Below are positions 19,851 through 30,348 of a stretch of DNA of 38,480 nt, piece by piece. The stretch is taken from assembly GCA_003427395.1 (NCBI GenBank), contig BFEA01000025.1:2209332-2247811 (forward strand), read 5' to 3'. The notes beneath the pieces are model-generated. The model was not told the DNA's origin, searched no databases, and was given only the letters and a program-made list of their open reading frames with translations. Position 1 is the stretch's first letter, and each line of letters begins with the position of its first letter. The translations under genes and the position numbers were made by a program. The stretch comes from Chara braunii. Its lineage: Eukaryota > Streptophyta > Charophyceae > Charales > Characeae.

Positions 19851-19862
19851 GAAGGAAGCATC

Positions 19863-21767
19863 ATGGGGGTATCACCTTCTTTGTTCCAATGTCTGCGATT
19901 TCTAGATTGCACTTCCATGGAAGAAGTGGCGAAAAGGCACCTCGGACGTGTCCTGAAGAATGGTGAATTTATCAGTAGAAATGCTCAAGAAGCCATCGCC
20001 CTCTTTGATGTGCTTGTTGACGGAAATATTATGGTTCAGAGCTTCCTGACCGATCTATTTTTGAAGGCCGACAACTTATGTGAACCTGATCAACAGTCCA
20101 CTTGCAACCCCTTTGTCGTCGTGTCTCTGAAATCGGAAAAGGAGAGCATTTGGAGAGAGGTTGCCCGCACGGAAATCGTCTTCGGTTCTGCTTGCCCACA
20201 ATGGTTGACTCCTATTCGCATATCATACAGATTCGAGCAAGTGCAGAAACTAAGATTCTCGATGTTCAACGCGCATCCGAGTGTCAAAGACCCTGCAGAC
20301 TCCGATGTACTCGAGTTGGAAGAGCATGCCTTCTTGGGAGCCACAGAGTGCTGCTTGTGTGAGATGGTGGTATCGGCAGAGAAGTCCAAGACGTTGCAGG
20401 TGGATTTGCGAAGTCAGGGTGGACGTACGGAATCACTTACACCAGCTGGAGATGCGCAATGCGGGAGCCTGACTGTGTCGGCAGAGAAGGTGTTGATGTC
20501 GAACGCACAAGTGGAAATGACGCTGGCATGTCGTGGCTTGGCGGACAGGAAGAAGAGCGACGGGAACACCAGCCATCCGTTTCTGATGATATCCCGTGCG
20601 AGCGATGGGGAGGAGTACATGGGAGTGTACAAGACCGAAGTTGTCATGAACAATAGTGTGAATCCGACATGGATGCCAATACACATACCGTTACAGCAAC
20701 TGTGTAACGGTGATGTCGACCAGCCGCTGTTGATCGAGTGTTTCGACTTCGAGCCGGACGAGGTCGATGGACCACAGTATGACCTGATTGGCCAGGTGCT
20801 GGTGCCCTTTAGAAGCCTACAGGACGTCTCCGGAACCGGTGAAGGTTTTGAACTGGAGAGACCTCCAAATCAGCAGAATTACAGCAACACAAAGGCTCCC
20901 AAGATCATCGGCAAGGTATTCTGCTTGAGTCTTCGACTGGAAAACGAGCCGAGTTTTCTCGACTACATCTTCGGGGGTTGTGAGATCGGGTTTATGGTCT
21001 CGATAGACTTCACGAGCTCGAACGGTCCACCCGAGTCGCCGATGTCGCTGCACTACCTTGACCCAGGCACGAAGCTCAACCCGTATCAGGCTGTGATTTC
21101 TTCGGTGGGAAAGGTTGTGGATTTCTACAACGCAAACAAGGTTTACTGTGCGTACGGGTTCGGGGCGCTTGTTGGGATCGGGACAATCTCTCATTGCTTC
21201 AATCTCAACGGGCAGGCAACATGCCCAGAAGTGTCCGGTGTGAAAGGGATTCTTGATGCGTATCAAACATCGCTCCAGAACGTCACACTGGCCGGACCTA
21301 CACTCCTTGCACCAACCATCCGGGAAGCAATGAGGGTTGTTTCTCAGTCGAGCCCCATGGGAGCGGTGGGGCCCGCATACCAGCGAGAGCAGAAATACCA
21401 TATCCTCCTCGTTGTCCTTGACGGGGTGATAAATGACATGGAGGCCACGTGGAATGCCCTCGAGGAGGCATCGCAGCTCCCGCTCTCCGTAGTGATTGCC
21501 GGGGTTGGGGATGCAGACTTCTCCAGCATGGAGGTTCTGAACGAAGAGAACCGGCATTCGCGTACAAGACAGAGTGAAGGAAGGAACATAACGCGATTTG
21601 TGGCAATGAACCAGATGGCAGACAGCGATATTATGCTTGCAAGCGAGCTCTTGTGTGATTTGCCGGACCATCTGGTCGAGTTCATGCGAATGAGAGGGAT
21701 TGTGCCGAACCAGCCGACAACAGCAGTGTCGGCCGAAGAAATAGCGCACGTAAATGCCGACGTTTAG
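19863..21767 (+). CDS. Copine (BONZAI-type C2-C2-vWA protein)
   Basis: Copines are cytosolic proteins that bind membranes through tandem C2 domains and recruit partners through a von Willebrand A-like domain; plant BONZAI copines act at the plasma membrane in growth and defence control. This intact 634-residue frame has C2A at about 50-190, C2B at about 205-355 and vWA at about 370-590. Family words include NPTWMPIHIPLQQLCNGD, IECFDFEPDE, FGGCEIGFMVSIDFTSSNGP and SHCFNLNG. The vWA metal site keeps DxTxS (DFTSS, about 381-385), the Thr of LAGPT and Asp of LDG. Acidic Ca2+ loop residues are poor: SDP-type motifs read TCNP (C2A) and SHPF (C2B). The ATG at 19863 gives MGVSPS, fitting an N-myristoylation signal as in plant copines; Met19 is an alternative start. 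It has no introns, which is unusual for plant copines. Confidence 0.93.
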   Translation: MGVSPSLFQCLRFLDCTSMEEVAKRHLGRVLKNGEFISRNAQEAIALFDVLVDGNIMVQSFLTDLFLKADNLCEPDQQSTCNPFVVVSLKSEKESIWREVARTEIVFGSACPQWLTPIRISYRFEQVQKLRFSMFNAHPSVKDPADSDVLELEEHAFLGATECCLCEMVVSAEKSKTLQVDLRSQGGRTESLTPAGDAQCGSLTVSAEKVLMSNAQVEMTLACRGLADRKKSDGNTSHPFLMISRASDGEEYMGVYKTEVVMNNSVNPTWMPIHIPLQQLCNGDVDQPLLIECFDFEPDEVDGPQYDLIGQVLVPFRSLQDVSGTGEGFELERPPNQQNYSNTKAPKIIGKVFCLSLRLENEPSFLDYIFGGCEIGFMVSIDFTSSNGPPESPMSLHYLDPGTKLNPYQAVISSVGKVVDFYNANKVYCAYGFGALVGIGTISHCFNLNGQATCPEVSGVKGILDAYQTSLQNVTLAGPTLLAPTIREAMRVVSQSSPMGAVGPAYQREQKYHILLVVLDGVINDMEATWNALEEASQLPLSVVIAGVGDADFSSMEVLNEENRHSRTRQSEGRNITRFVAMNQMADSDIMLASELLCDLPDHLVEFMRMRGIVPNQPTTAVSAEEIAHVNADV

Positions 21768-22036
21768 CTCTCCTTTTCCAAACCAAAGAAAAAAAGAAAA
21801 AAAAGAGGCCCTCTCCTCTCGCCTGACCGTCGGTCGTCAGTCGATCCTCTTTGAACGAGAGGGAGGGCTACAGCTCCCATCCATCTGCAAATGCTGAACG
21901 GCTTTCGCAAACTTCTCTCCACTCTCGGTGCTGACTGACCGACTGACCGACTGCTGCTGTCTCCAGTCGATCACTGTCTCTGCATACTAGCGAAACAACC
22001 CACCCTCCCTCCCTCCCTTTCCTTCCTTCCTTCCTC

Positions 22037-22128
22037 AGGGCACACTCACACTAGCGCTTTCCTAAATGCATCTGACTGCAATTGCGTCCAGAGCTCAGTG
22101 AGCAAAAGTCCTAGTGCGAATATGCCCT
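22037..22128. mobile_element. MITE-like element with 24-bp imperfect TIRs
   Basis: AGGGCACACTCACACTAGCG with CTTT (22037-22060) is answered by AAAAGTCC and TAGTGCGAATATGCCCT (22104-22128); most mismatches are transitions. The 92-bp size and lack of coding suit a non-autonomous DNA element. A related left end, GCATGCTCACACTAGGGCC, lies at 7961. It sits 270 bases after the copine stop. Confidence 0.6.
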
Positions 22129-22612
22129 CAAGGTTGTAATCCAGTAAGCTGACTGTTCTCAAACTGCTATCGGTTATGTCATTTCCGCAGTTAATGGTTC
22201 TGCCGGTCCTTCTGTTGGGGGAGAATTGTAGAGGGTGTTATACAGTTATAGCAATCTCGAACTGAACTGTCCCAAAGGGAAGAGAGTTAGAAAAGGTCGA
22301 CTCCTCTGTTGACGTGATTGACCGACTTGTGTTTGTTTGTTTGTTTGTTTTTTCGTGAAGAAAACACAATGTCGATGGCAGGATCAGGCTTTCGACGGAC
22401 TGACTTGTTGATTGACATGTATAGGAACAGTGGTTTGATTGTTGAGATGGATAGGCAGCAATGTCCAGTCACTCCAGTGTGTATATCATTCAGCCTAATG
22501 ACGACGGGCTACTCGTCGGCCATAATTTTTTTCGGCACTTACTGCTACCTTTGTGAGTCTTCTGTCGCTCTTGCCATGTCATGTCATATCCTGCCTGCAC
22601 TTTTTGCAAACA

Positions 22613-22685
22613 GGATGCGATTGCCTTCATTTAAAAAAAGGAAAAAAAAAAAAAAAAAAAAAAAGGAAGGGATGTGATTGCCTTC
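22613..22685 (+). repeat. A-rich tract bracketed by a 16-bp near-duplication
   Basis: GGATGCGATTGCCTTC (22613-22628) and GGATGTGATTGCCTTC (22670-22685) differ at one base. Between them are only A-rich bases, including a run of about 24 A. This is another tail-only insertion candidate. No gene is seen in 21768-22977. Confidence 0.7.
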
Positions 22686-22977
22686 CAGCGATTGCCTTTT
22701 GGCCGCCAACTCAATGGCTTGGCAACAGCTGCAAAAGCTGTGCGCTGCTTGGCGGGGATGCAGTACCCAGGGATCCTCGCTTTTTCTTTTTTTTTTTTTT
22801 GCATGGGTGGTCGACTCTGCCAGCCATGCTCATTGCTCTTAGAACATGTGGGATTACCAATTTACCAGTTATCAAATTTTGTGAAGGGAATCCTTTTTGG
22901 TGTGTAGTGTGACTTGGAGTGTCTCCTAGGAACAATGGGCGATGTTCAACCACGGATGCACTGATCGAAAACTGCTC

Positions 22978-23790
22978 TATGGCTGACAGGTATGGTGGAC
23001 AAGGGTTGGTGACAGGTATCCTTGGAAAAAAAGGGATGGTGGATAGGTATGGTGAACAAACAGGTGACAGGTATGATAGGGGACAGGAAACAGGAAAAAG
23101 AAGTGTGCTGTGGAACTTGATAGGTAATACTGGACAGGTAAGGCTGAAAGGTATGGTGGACTGGTATGGTGGAAAGGTGACAGGTATGATAGGCGACAGG
23201 AAAGAGAAGTGTGTTGGCATGTTGAGAGATATGGTGGGCAGGAGACAGGTATGGTGGAGGACAGTGGACAGCTGACAGGTATGCTGGGCGGGAGCGAGAA
23301 GTGTGGTGCTGCTATGGTGGACAGGTATAGTGGATTAGGAAAGAGAAGTGGGTTGGCATGTTGATAGGTATGGTGGACAGGTGACAGGTATGGTGGACAG
23401 GAAAGAGAAGGTGCTAGTACGGTGGATAGGTATGGTGGACAGGAACGAGAAGTGTGCTCGTACGGCTCACTGGTATGGTCGACAGCTATGGTGGACAGGT
23501 ACGATGGACAGGAAAGCAAAGTGTGCTGGTATGGTGGACAGGGAAGAGAAGTATGCTGGTAGGGTTAATAGGTAGGGTGGACAGGTGACAGCTATGGTGG
23601 ACAGGAACATGAAGTGTGCCCGTACGGTTGACAGGTATGGTGGACAGCTATGGTCAACAGCTATGGTGGACAGGAAAGAGAAGTGTGCTGCTATGGTTGG
23701 CAGGTATGGTGGACAGGAAAGAGAAGTGTGCTGCTATGGTTGATAGGATGGGGGACAGGTGAAAGGTATGGTGGACAGGGGAGGAAAGTG
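22978..23790. repeat. Minisatellite of GGTATGGTGGACAGG units
   Basis: Dozens of copies of a 13-16-bp unit (TATGGTGGACAGG) alternate with AAAGAGAAGTGTGCTG spacers over about 800 bases, with higher-order units of about 45-50 bp. Frames through it, on either strand, are repetitive and not genes. A small echo, GGTCATCGATCAG, lies at 23905-23942. Confidence 0.9.
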
Positions 23791-24105
23791 TGTCACATTA
23801 AATTTTACGTTGTCACTGGCAGGTATGGTGTGGTTATGTGATTCTGACAGTTTACGACATCAAGTTGGTCTGCTGCCTTGGGTATGGAAAAATTCCGCGG
23901 CGAGGTCATCGAGCAGGTCATTGATCAGGTCATCGATCAGCAGTAAGAGATAGTTGCAGTCGTCACTCGGTCTGTATATAGACACTAAAAAGAACGTTTC
24001 ATTTTTGTATCATGTGAGTGAAAAAACTCTGAAAATTTATGTGATAAATTGATTGATAATTATATATGCCCTTGGTGGATGATGCACCAAGCGCATACCA
24101 CTTTT

Positions 24106-24141
24106 GTTCGATATCTTTTTTTTTTTTTTGGGTTCGATGTC
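24106..24141 (-). repeat. Poly(T) bracketed by a 10-bp near-duplication
   Basis: GTTCGATATC (24106-24115) and GTTCGATGTC (24132-24141) flank a run of T. It is the smallest member of the tail-only insertion series. Confidence 0.5.
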
Positions 24142-24238
24142 TTTTCCACTGGCTAATCCGGATGGCTTTCATGATTCCTGTGTGTAGTAGAGTCGGCCTC
24201 TGTTCTGTTCTCCTAGATCACAAGTCCTACTTTTTTTC

Positions 24239-24850
24239 TAGTGTGAAGGAGTTTTCACCTCTCTTTCTAGTGTGAAGGAGTTCTCACCTCTCTTTCTAGT
24301 GTGAAGGAGTTTTCACCTCTCTTTCTAGTTCCTCCCACTGACAGTTTGGGCACACAGTGTTTGCTAAAGATTGCAATGAACTGGCGGCTTTCGGACAACA
24401 AATGATCGAGCTGTTTGCCTGTTCTGCATGGTCCCATGGTCCCATGGTTCCCTGGGCCCATTGACCGTTTGCGTCCCATGCTTTCTTATTTTTGTTGTGA
24501 ACAAGTTTTCACATCTCTTGCTAAACTTCCTCCCAGATTGTGAAGTAGTTTTCACATCTCTTCTTCCTAAACTTTCTCCCAGAGAAATTGGACATGCAGT
24601 GTTTGCTAGGATTGCAAGGAAGCGGTGGCTTCCGGGCAACAAATGATTTCGCTTGTTGCCTGTTCTGCATGGTTTCATGGGACCATGGTTCCATGGGACC
24701 ATTGACCATTTGTGTCCTCTGCTTTCCTACTTTTGTTGTGAAGGAGTTTTCACATTTCTTCCTAAGCTTCCTCCCACAGAATCGGACACGCTGTGTTTGC
24801 TGGAACTGCAATGAAGTGGTGACTTGCTAGCAACGAACGATCGACCTTTT
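24239..24850. repeat. Tandem array: 29-bp units then about 230-bp units
   Basis: Three copies of AGTGTGAAGGAGTTTTCACC with TCTCTTTCT open the array (24239-24327). Then a longer unit repeats about two and a half times: CAGTGTTTGCTA, GGCAACAAATGAT, TTGCCTGTTCTGCATGG, a palindrome-rich CATGGGACCATGGTTCCATG block, and GTTTTCACATCTCTT. A related partial unit lies at 25960-26090. No coding domain. Confidence 0.85.
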
Positions 24851-24884
24851 TTTTTGAAAAGGGCGACAACCTGGAGATACAATC

Positions 24885-24975
24885 TTTGAACGGACCGGCC
24901 CTAGGTAAATTCAGAGTTGTTTTCACTAATGGACCGGGCCCAGGCAAATTCGGAGTTGTTTTCACTTGTATGATT
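24885..24975. repeat. Short tandem duplication, about 42-bp unit
   Basis: GGACCGGCCCTAGGTAAATT plus CAGAGTTGTTTTCACT is followed by GGACCGGGCCCAGGCAAATT plus CGGAGTTGTTTTCACT. Confidence 0.75.
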
Positions 24976-25054
24976 CCATTGGATTTCCAGCTCAGTCTGT
25001 ATTTCAACAGTATATGCGAATACCAAATGATCAGAGATGAGCATTTTTTTTTTT

Positions 25055-25940
25055 TAATTGGCACTTCACCCAACCCGCCCATAACCTTTTAAGCGCAGCC
25101 CGCCCTCAAAAGAACAAAAACAAAAAGTCTCAAGGTGACCCAACCCACGCGAGTGTTTTTTTGAAAATTTCCTCCCACACCCAACCCGCCCGTCACCCGT
25201 AAAAAACCTTCACCGTGACCCACCCACACCCGCGAGAACAAAATTACCCGCCCGCACCCGGTACGTAATTATTTTCCACCCACACCCGCCCGTTCCCCAT
25301 TGTCTGTCCCTTCGAACATTTGCACGCGCCATAGCAACATGACATTATTGGATGATGGTGCAAAACTCTGAAGCATCTCTGCCTGCAGAAATTCCAATCG
25401 CTCCACAAGTTTGAAATTGGGTGGTGAACCAAAGGCTTGCCACTTGCTGTGGTTAGGTTCGATCCCCGTAATGGTTGTTTTAATGGGAGCGAACATCCCG
25501 TTGTTTGGGCCGTGGTCCAGCTGCCACTGGTAGAGCGTGACACATTTTTCCAAGGAGGACCCCAAATTTCGATTTGCCACGTGCGTGGCTCTTTTTTTCG
25601 AGGACCAGAACTTTTTTTCCCAGGGGCCCCAGGGTGGAGAATTTCCGTTTCATGAAGTCCGCAGATGGACCGTGGCTGGGAAATATGTATAAGTGGGGGT
25701 TGGGGGGTGGGGGGGAGGGTTCTTATGGGTTGTCCTGGGTCTGTGGGTCGGGTGACCCAGGCCTAGCGCTCACCCGCTTTCACCCACCCATTCGGATGAC
25801 CCTTGCCTAACATTGACCCGCTCCTCACCCACCCAGGCTTGCTCGCCTAGACCCACCCTCATCCCACCCATGCCAGCTTATCAAGACTCACATCTGACCC
25901 AATGCCTCGTGGGTGGGGTGGTTGTGGGTCTGGGTACCCG
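25055..25940. repeat. C-rich CCCACCC/ACCCGCCC low-complexity blocks
   Basis: 25058-25300 and 25748-25935 are strings of ACCCGCCC, ACCCACCC and CACCCGC words, C-rich on this strand and G-rich on the other. The stretch between (25300-25740) contains no recognisable gene. Confidence 0.65.
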
Positions 25941-25959
25941 TTGCTCATCTCAGCAAATG

Positions 25960-26090
25960 ATCAAGCCGTTGCCTGTTCTGCATGGTGCCATGGGACCATG
26001 GTTCCCTGTGCTGCATGGTCCATGGGACCACGGACAGTTTGTCCCCTCTGCTTTTGGGGGGAGATGGCACATGCAGTCAACGCAGAGGTG
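25960..26090. repeat. Outlying copy of the 24239-24850 array unit
   Basis: CAAATGATCAAGCCGTTGCC, TGTTCTGCATGGTGCCATGG and TCCATGGGACC match the large unit of the array 1.2 kb upstream. Confidence 0.7.
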
Positions 26091-26227
26091 GCCTCCAGGT
26101 GTACACTCTTTTTTTTCCTTTTTGCTTTTTTTTTTTCTTTTCCTTTCGACAGCCAACAGTGGTATTGATTATTCGACAAAAGGTAGAGGGAGGGGTTAGA
26201 CGCTAAAGAGGATAGAGCCTGATGTTT

Positions 26228-26375
26228 CTTTCTTCCTTTCTTTTCTTTCTTTTCTTTCTTTTTTTCTTTCCTTTCTTCCTTACTTCTTTCCTTTCTTTCT
26301 TTCTTTCTTTCTCTTTTTTCTTTTTTTCCCTTTTTTTTTTTTCTTTTTTCTTTCTGTCTTTCTTTCTTGCTCATT
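26228..26375. repeat. CT-rich (TTTC)n tract
   Basis: Nearly pure pyrimidine built on TTTC units. Frames on either strand are compositional artefacts (poly-Phe/Ser or poly-Lys/Glu). Confidence 0.85.
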
Positions 26376-26764
26376 GGGAAAAGGAGTGTGGATTGGCAGT
26401 TGAGTTGACAATGGGTATGGCGACAGACTAAGTGTAGAACACACAAAGCAGCTCACTCATAGTCACAGAATGACACATAGACGCAAACAAGTACTCTTGG
26501 CTCCACTTTGCCAACCTTCAAACCCAGATTTCCGCCACAGTACCACATTCCAAAACCCGCATTGGCAATCCGCCGTCGTCACGGATGGAGTCAATAGCGG
26601 GACCAAAGAGAGTGAACTAATCTACATCCACGTATATATAGGTCACGTCACCAAAAACTACACGGTCCTTCCCCCTCAAAAGAGGTAGGCTGACCGATCC
26701 GTCAAAAGTTCCAGGCTCCAAGTCCCCATCGGTACAACGCTAATCCAGGGGTACCGGGCCCATC

Positions 26765-26885
26765 TGTCTGCTGGCCCAAAAAAGTGCGCGGGAACAGTCC
26801 TTAATCCGGTCCTGGCCGGTACCTGGTTCGAGCCTCTGCGGTGACCTGAAAATCAAAATCCAAATCAAAAACAAGATCAAAAAAT
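26765..26885 (+). ncRNA. Possible tRNA-like SINE head with A-rich tail
   Basis: A fair box B (TGGTTCGAGCCTC at about 26829) is followed by an A-rich CAAAATCCAAATCAAAAAC tail. A box A is only weakly visible (GTGCGCGGGAACAG). The rest of 26400-27190 holds nothing I recognise. Confidence 0.3.
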
Positions 26886-27198
26886 CCCACAGAAAGCTAC
26901 ACTCCTACAACAGGCACAAAAAACAGAGTAAAACAAGCCCATCACAACTACCTATTCTCACACAGATACCACTGCGGCCCTGTCCAAAAGGCTATTCATT
27001 GCACACAAACTCAATAGTTCTCCTCCACAACTCATCGCGCTGACTCCCAAATCAATGGAAGACCCTGTTCACGAAACTCGGCGGAAAGTCCTTCTTGACC
27101 AACTCCTGCTGCAATCCTAACACTCGTCCCGGGATCTCAGGACGGATCGAAGTGTTCTGTTGAATCCGAAGTAAGTGGCTGCCTATGCTTGCACTCTT

Positions 27199-29568
27199 TT
27201 ATTTCTTACTGCCCCATGAATGGAACGATTGTCCATTCTGTATGGTCAACCTGCCCTGACTCCAGATACTATTCTCATTTCTTGACAGTTGAACGCAACC
27301 AACAAACGGGTAAGACTGCTGCATTCTAATTTGGCAGCCCAGAAACTCAGTGGTGCCTGAACCATCGTGAGTTCTTTTCAATACCAGTCCGTCAGGGTAG
27401 CAGTTAGTCAAAGCCTTGACAATACGACTGCATGTCGCCTCATCTTGACTAGAGACAGCCAGCAACACATCGTCAATCAAACTCAAGGCTCCAAACATAC
27501 GACAATCTCGTCCAAGTGTGCACATCATCTGGTACTAAGAAAAGGCGCACATGATGCATGCGATGGGAGGGCTCATGCTCTTGCCCATAGGAACCCCTAC
27601 GGCCTGTCTGAGCAAAACTCCTGTGGCATAGAAGTAGGTGTGCTCAACTTCCAGGTGAACAAACTGCTTTACGGTTTCCAAATCCAGCTTCTTCCAATGG
27701 TCGGCCCCCGTTGTCACTCCGAAGGTTGTCCCTTTGCCTCAGGTATTCACTCTCACGAACCCATGACCCTTCGTCAAGTGGTAATCAATAATCCAGTCCA
27801 CATCCTTCAAGATTGACTCCTGAGGCAATTTGGAAAACATCTCCTTGATATCAAAGGAGTATGTGGTGACCAATCGATCCCCGGGTAACTTACCCAGTCT
27901 CTTATTGATCATCTCCAATTCTGTTGTCAGGTCGGATACAGCGCGGAGATTGAAGTGCCACCTCTTCGGCAGACGACTCGGCAGGTGATTCAGGGCCTTA
28001 CTCATTAGACGAGCCGTTCTGACCATCGGTTCACTAAAAGATGGACAGATTGGTCTGAAGCGGCCTAAATCCTTTTGTTTCGGGATTACATATGCCGCGC
28101 CAAACGATCCCTTCCTGTCCCAGTACACTGATTTGTTAATACCACGTCGTCGGGTGTCTTCTCGGATCTCTCTCAGGATCTCACCCTCGGCGATATCAAC
28201 AATTCGGTATGCACGATTGCAAACAAAGGTAGAAATCATCGCATCATGGTAAGTGGCTCGACACATGACAACCGTCTCCACCGGATTTCTATCCATAGGG
28301 GTAATGATCAAGTCCTTCAAACGTGCTTTCAGAGCTAAGACATCATCCATAGATAAGCAAGATGAGAGATCACTCCTGCGGTCAGACAAGCAGATAAGTC
28401 AACCCCATAACAATCAGGAGTCATACCTCCAAGGTTCTTCCAATTCGAAAAACCCTCACATAGTTTTGCATGCAGTACCTCCAATCTGTTCATCACTTCG
28501 ATCTTTGGCACGTTATTACCATTTGACAACAATGGGTGCAAACCAGCTACCTCACTCAGTCGAAACTTCACGTGCTCGTTCACACTCGGTAAGTCAATAC
28601 CTGCACAAGTACAGGCAAGCACACCATTAGTCGAGGCTCGTCTATGGTTGTGCAATATGTCAGCTACCGTAGGGTTCTTCGTTCCTACGACGCGAATCTT
28701 CCTGCGTGCGTGGAGAACAAAGGAAGTCGGCAAAGGGCAGGTCATCAACAGGTCATTCACTACCTTCCTAACTTCCACGATCACGATCCGGTCATCAAAC
28801 TTGATCCTAAACGTGAGATCAGAGGACAAAATCAAGTGAAAACGGTCACGAAAACCTCGAGATAACAGCCTGCGCAAATACTTCCGTGTTGACTTCCTGC
28901 TGAAGTCTTTAATTGCATGGTAGATCCGCAACCAAGCCTTCATGCCCGAATGATACAGCTTACGACGGTTCCGTAAAATTCCAATAAGTACCTTCTTCAG
29001 GTAACCGCCCTTGGATTTCCACTTCACTATGTGCACGATCTTCAGGCAAACACCTGCTTCTTGTACGTGCTTACAATCCTTAAGAGTATGACACTGGGAC
29101 CGAAACTTGACCTTACTATCCCCGAAAGTCTTACGAATCAGCTTCCACTTTGGCGTCCAGTCAGTTCCCCCCTCCGACCTTACAGAACACGGATGATTAC
29201 CATTCCCGAATCTCTCCAGGAAGGCGTGCAAATCCAGAAAACTACGTTCGTTGTCAAACGAAAAAAATTGAATGGGCCTAACCAACGTCGGACGGGAATC
29301 CGCCTTCCCTCCTCTTTGATTCCTCTCCCTTTTTCCCGGTTTCCTCTTCCTGCATCTCTTCCTAGATTTCACCCCTGTTGTGTTCAAGAATGGCGACCAG
29401 CGACTAATATACAGGCTCTCCAATTTCGTCAGATCCTTACCGTCAAAAATATCGATAGGAACTAGGAGATAATTCCCGCAACCAAACGATGCGATCCATC
29501 GATGAAAATGTGACTGCGTCTTCCTCCTAACCGCGTACAGCTTATGCCATCTCACGATACATGTGTGT
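27199..29568 (-). mobile_element. Penelope-like retroelement 2, 5'-truncated
   Basis: It is homologous to the ORF2 of element 1 but from a clearly different family: the proteins match only at motifs. The ORF1, the first half of GIY-YIG and any terminal repeat are missing. The 5' break coincides with the edge of the TRIM-like element at 29569. I found no hammerhead motif in or near this copy. Confidence 0.8.
27199..29568 (-). pseudogene. Penelope-like ORF2, GIY-YIG (second half) plus reverse transcriptase with IDD motif
   Basis: In order: the C-terminal half of GIY-YIG (HRWIASFGCGNYLLVPIDIF, then LTKLESLYISRW), a Lys/Arg-rich linker, a CxC motif (ACTCAG, about 28615), and the RT. RT landmarks are QKDLGRFRPICPSFSEPMVR, motif A (YSFDIKEMFSKL), motif B (VGVPMGKSMSPPIACIM) and motif C with LSLIDDVLLAV (about 27467) in place of YxDD. 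IDD is the hallmark I recall for the Naiad/Chlamys clade. Damage is light: one frameshift near 28385, an in-frame TGA at about 27739 and a TAG at 27535-27537. The TAG falls at the same aligned codon as in element 1. The C-terminus ends at 27199. Confidence 0.85.
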
Positions 29569-29815
29569 TGCCGGGCGCATCGGTCCGGCACCGCATGTGG
29601 CAGCGCGGGACCCTCTCGGCCACGTCACGCAGGAGTTGGACCAACCTCGTTACGAGCACACAAAAGGAGCTTCCTTAGGCCGCTCCGGCCGAGTGCGCCA
29701 GCCATACCTCTCGCGAGCCCCTACGACAGGATAGAGCCTATGCGAGGCACAACTTACCTCCACCTTACGGGGGTTGTCACCTCCCTTCGGTGGGCGTATC
29801 CCCGCCGAGCTACCA
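29569..29815 (-). repeat. TRIM downstream (3') LTR
   Basis: Matches 30102-30348 throughout, including CATCGGTCCGGCACCGCATG and CCCTTCGGTGGGCGTATCCC on the plus strand. Its ends on + are TG and CA. Confidence 0.8.
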
Positions 29816-30080
29816 TCATACTAGTCAAAGTACACAAGTGCATAATCGAAGTACGTGCGCGCATAGTCAACGTACGTGGCCGCATAGTCAAAGCTTATCC
29901 CTTTCGCGCCACCCTTACTGCACCGAACAGAACCAGCTCGCACAATCACCCCTCACTCGTCTCTATCCAATACCAACAATCTATTAACCATGAAAGTCAA
30001 GAGAAACTTCTTAATTTGCCTATTTCTCACATTCCAATACCCGGATGTCGTTCCACCAGGGACAACGGTAGGCAACCATT

Positions 30081-30099
30081 ATCCCCGGCAACGGCGCCA
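30081..30099 (-). promoter_or_regulatory. Primer binding site of the TRIM
   Basis: The minus strand reads TGGCGCCGTTGCCGGGGAT, the standard PBS shape of many plant Ty3/gypsy elements. It starts two bases inside the upstream LTR. Confidence 0.85.
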
Positions 30100-30101
30100 C
30101 C

Positions 30102-30348
30102 TGTCGGGCGCATCGGTCCGGCACCGCATGTGGCAGAGCGGGACCCTCTCGGCCGCGTCACGCAGGAGTTGGACCAACCTCGTTACGAGCACACAAAAGG
30201 ATCTTCCTTAGGCCGCTCCGGCCGAGTGCGCCAGCCATACCTCTCGCGAGCCCGTACGATAGGATAGGGCCTACGCGAGGCACAACTTACCTTCACCTTA
30301 CGGGAGTTGTCACCTCCCTTCGGTGGGCGTATCCCCGCCGAGCTACTA
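30102..30348 (-). repeat. TRIM upstream (5') LTR
   Basis: Partner of 29569-29815. On the minus strand it ends ACA, then GG, then the primer binding site. Confidence 0.8.

Larger units (their letters stand above)
29569..30348 (-). mobile_element. TRIM-like miniature LTR retrotransposon
   Basis: Two 247-bp direct repeats (29569-29815 and 30102-30348, about 95 percent alike) flank a 286-bp interior with no coding capacity. On the minus strand the repeats run from TGGTAGCTCGGC (TAGTAGC in the upstream copy) to GCGCCCGACA. Two bases beyond the upstream repeat lies a gypsy-type primer binding site. Size, structure and lack of genes define a terminal-repeat retrotransposon in miniature. No 5-bp target duplication is visible. 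Its downstream LTR abuts Penelope element 2. Confidence 0.8.

Noticed and set aside
19322-19918. Ser/Pro/Leu-rich minus-strand frame
   Set aside because: A product of the purine tract composition; no non-repetitive domain.
20817-21749. 310-codon frame on the minus strand
   Set aside because: It is the antisense shadow of the copine coding region.
22978-23790. Possible CRISPR-like regular repeats
   Set aside because: Units are 13-16 bp, contiguous and degenerate without unique spacers; this is a eukaryotic minisatellite.
29563-30267. 234-codon plus-strand frame
   Set aside because: It runs through both TRIM LTRs, repeating the same translated words; it is not a gene.
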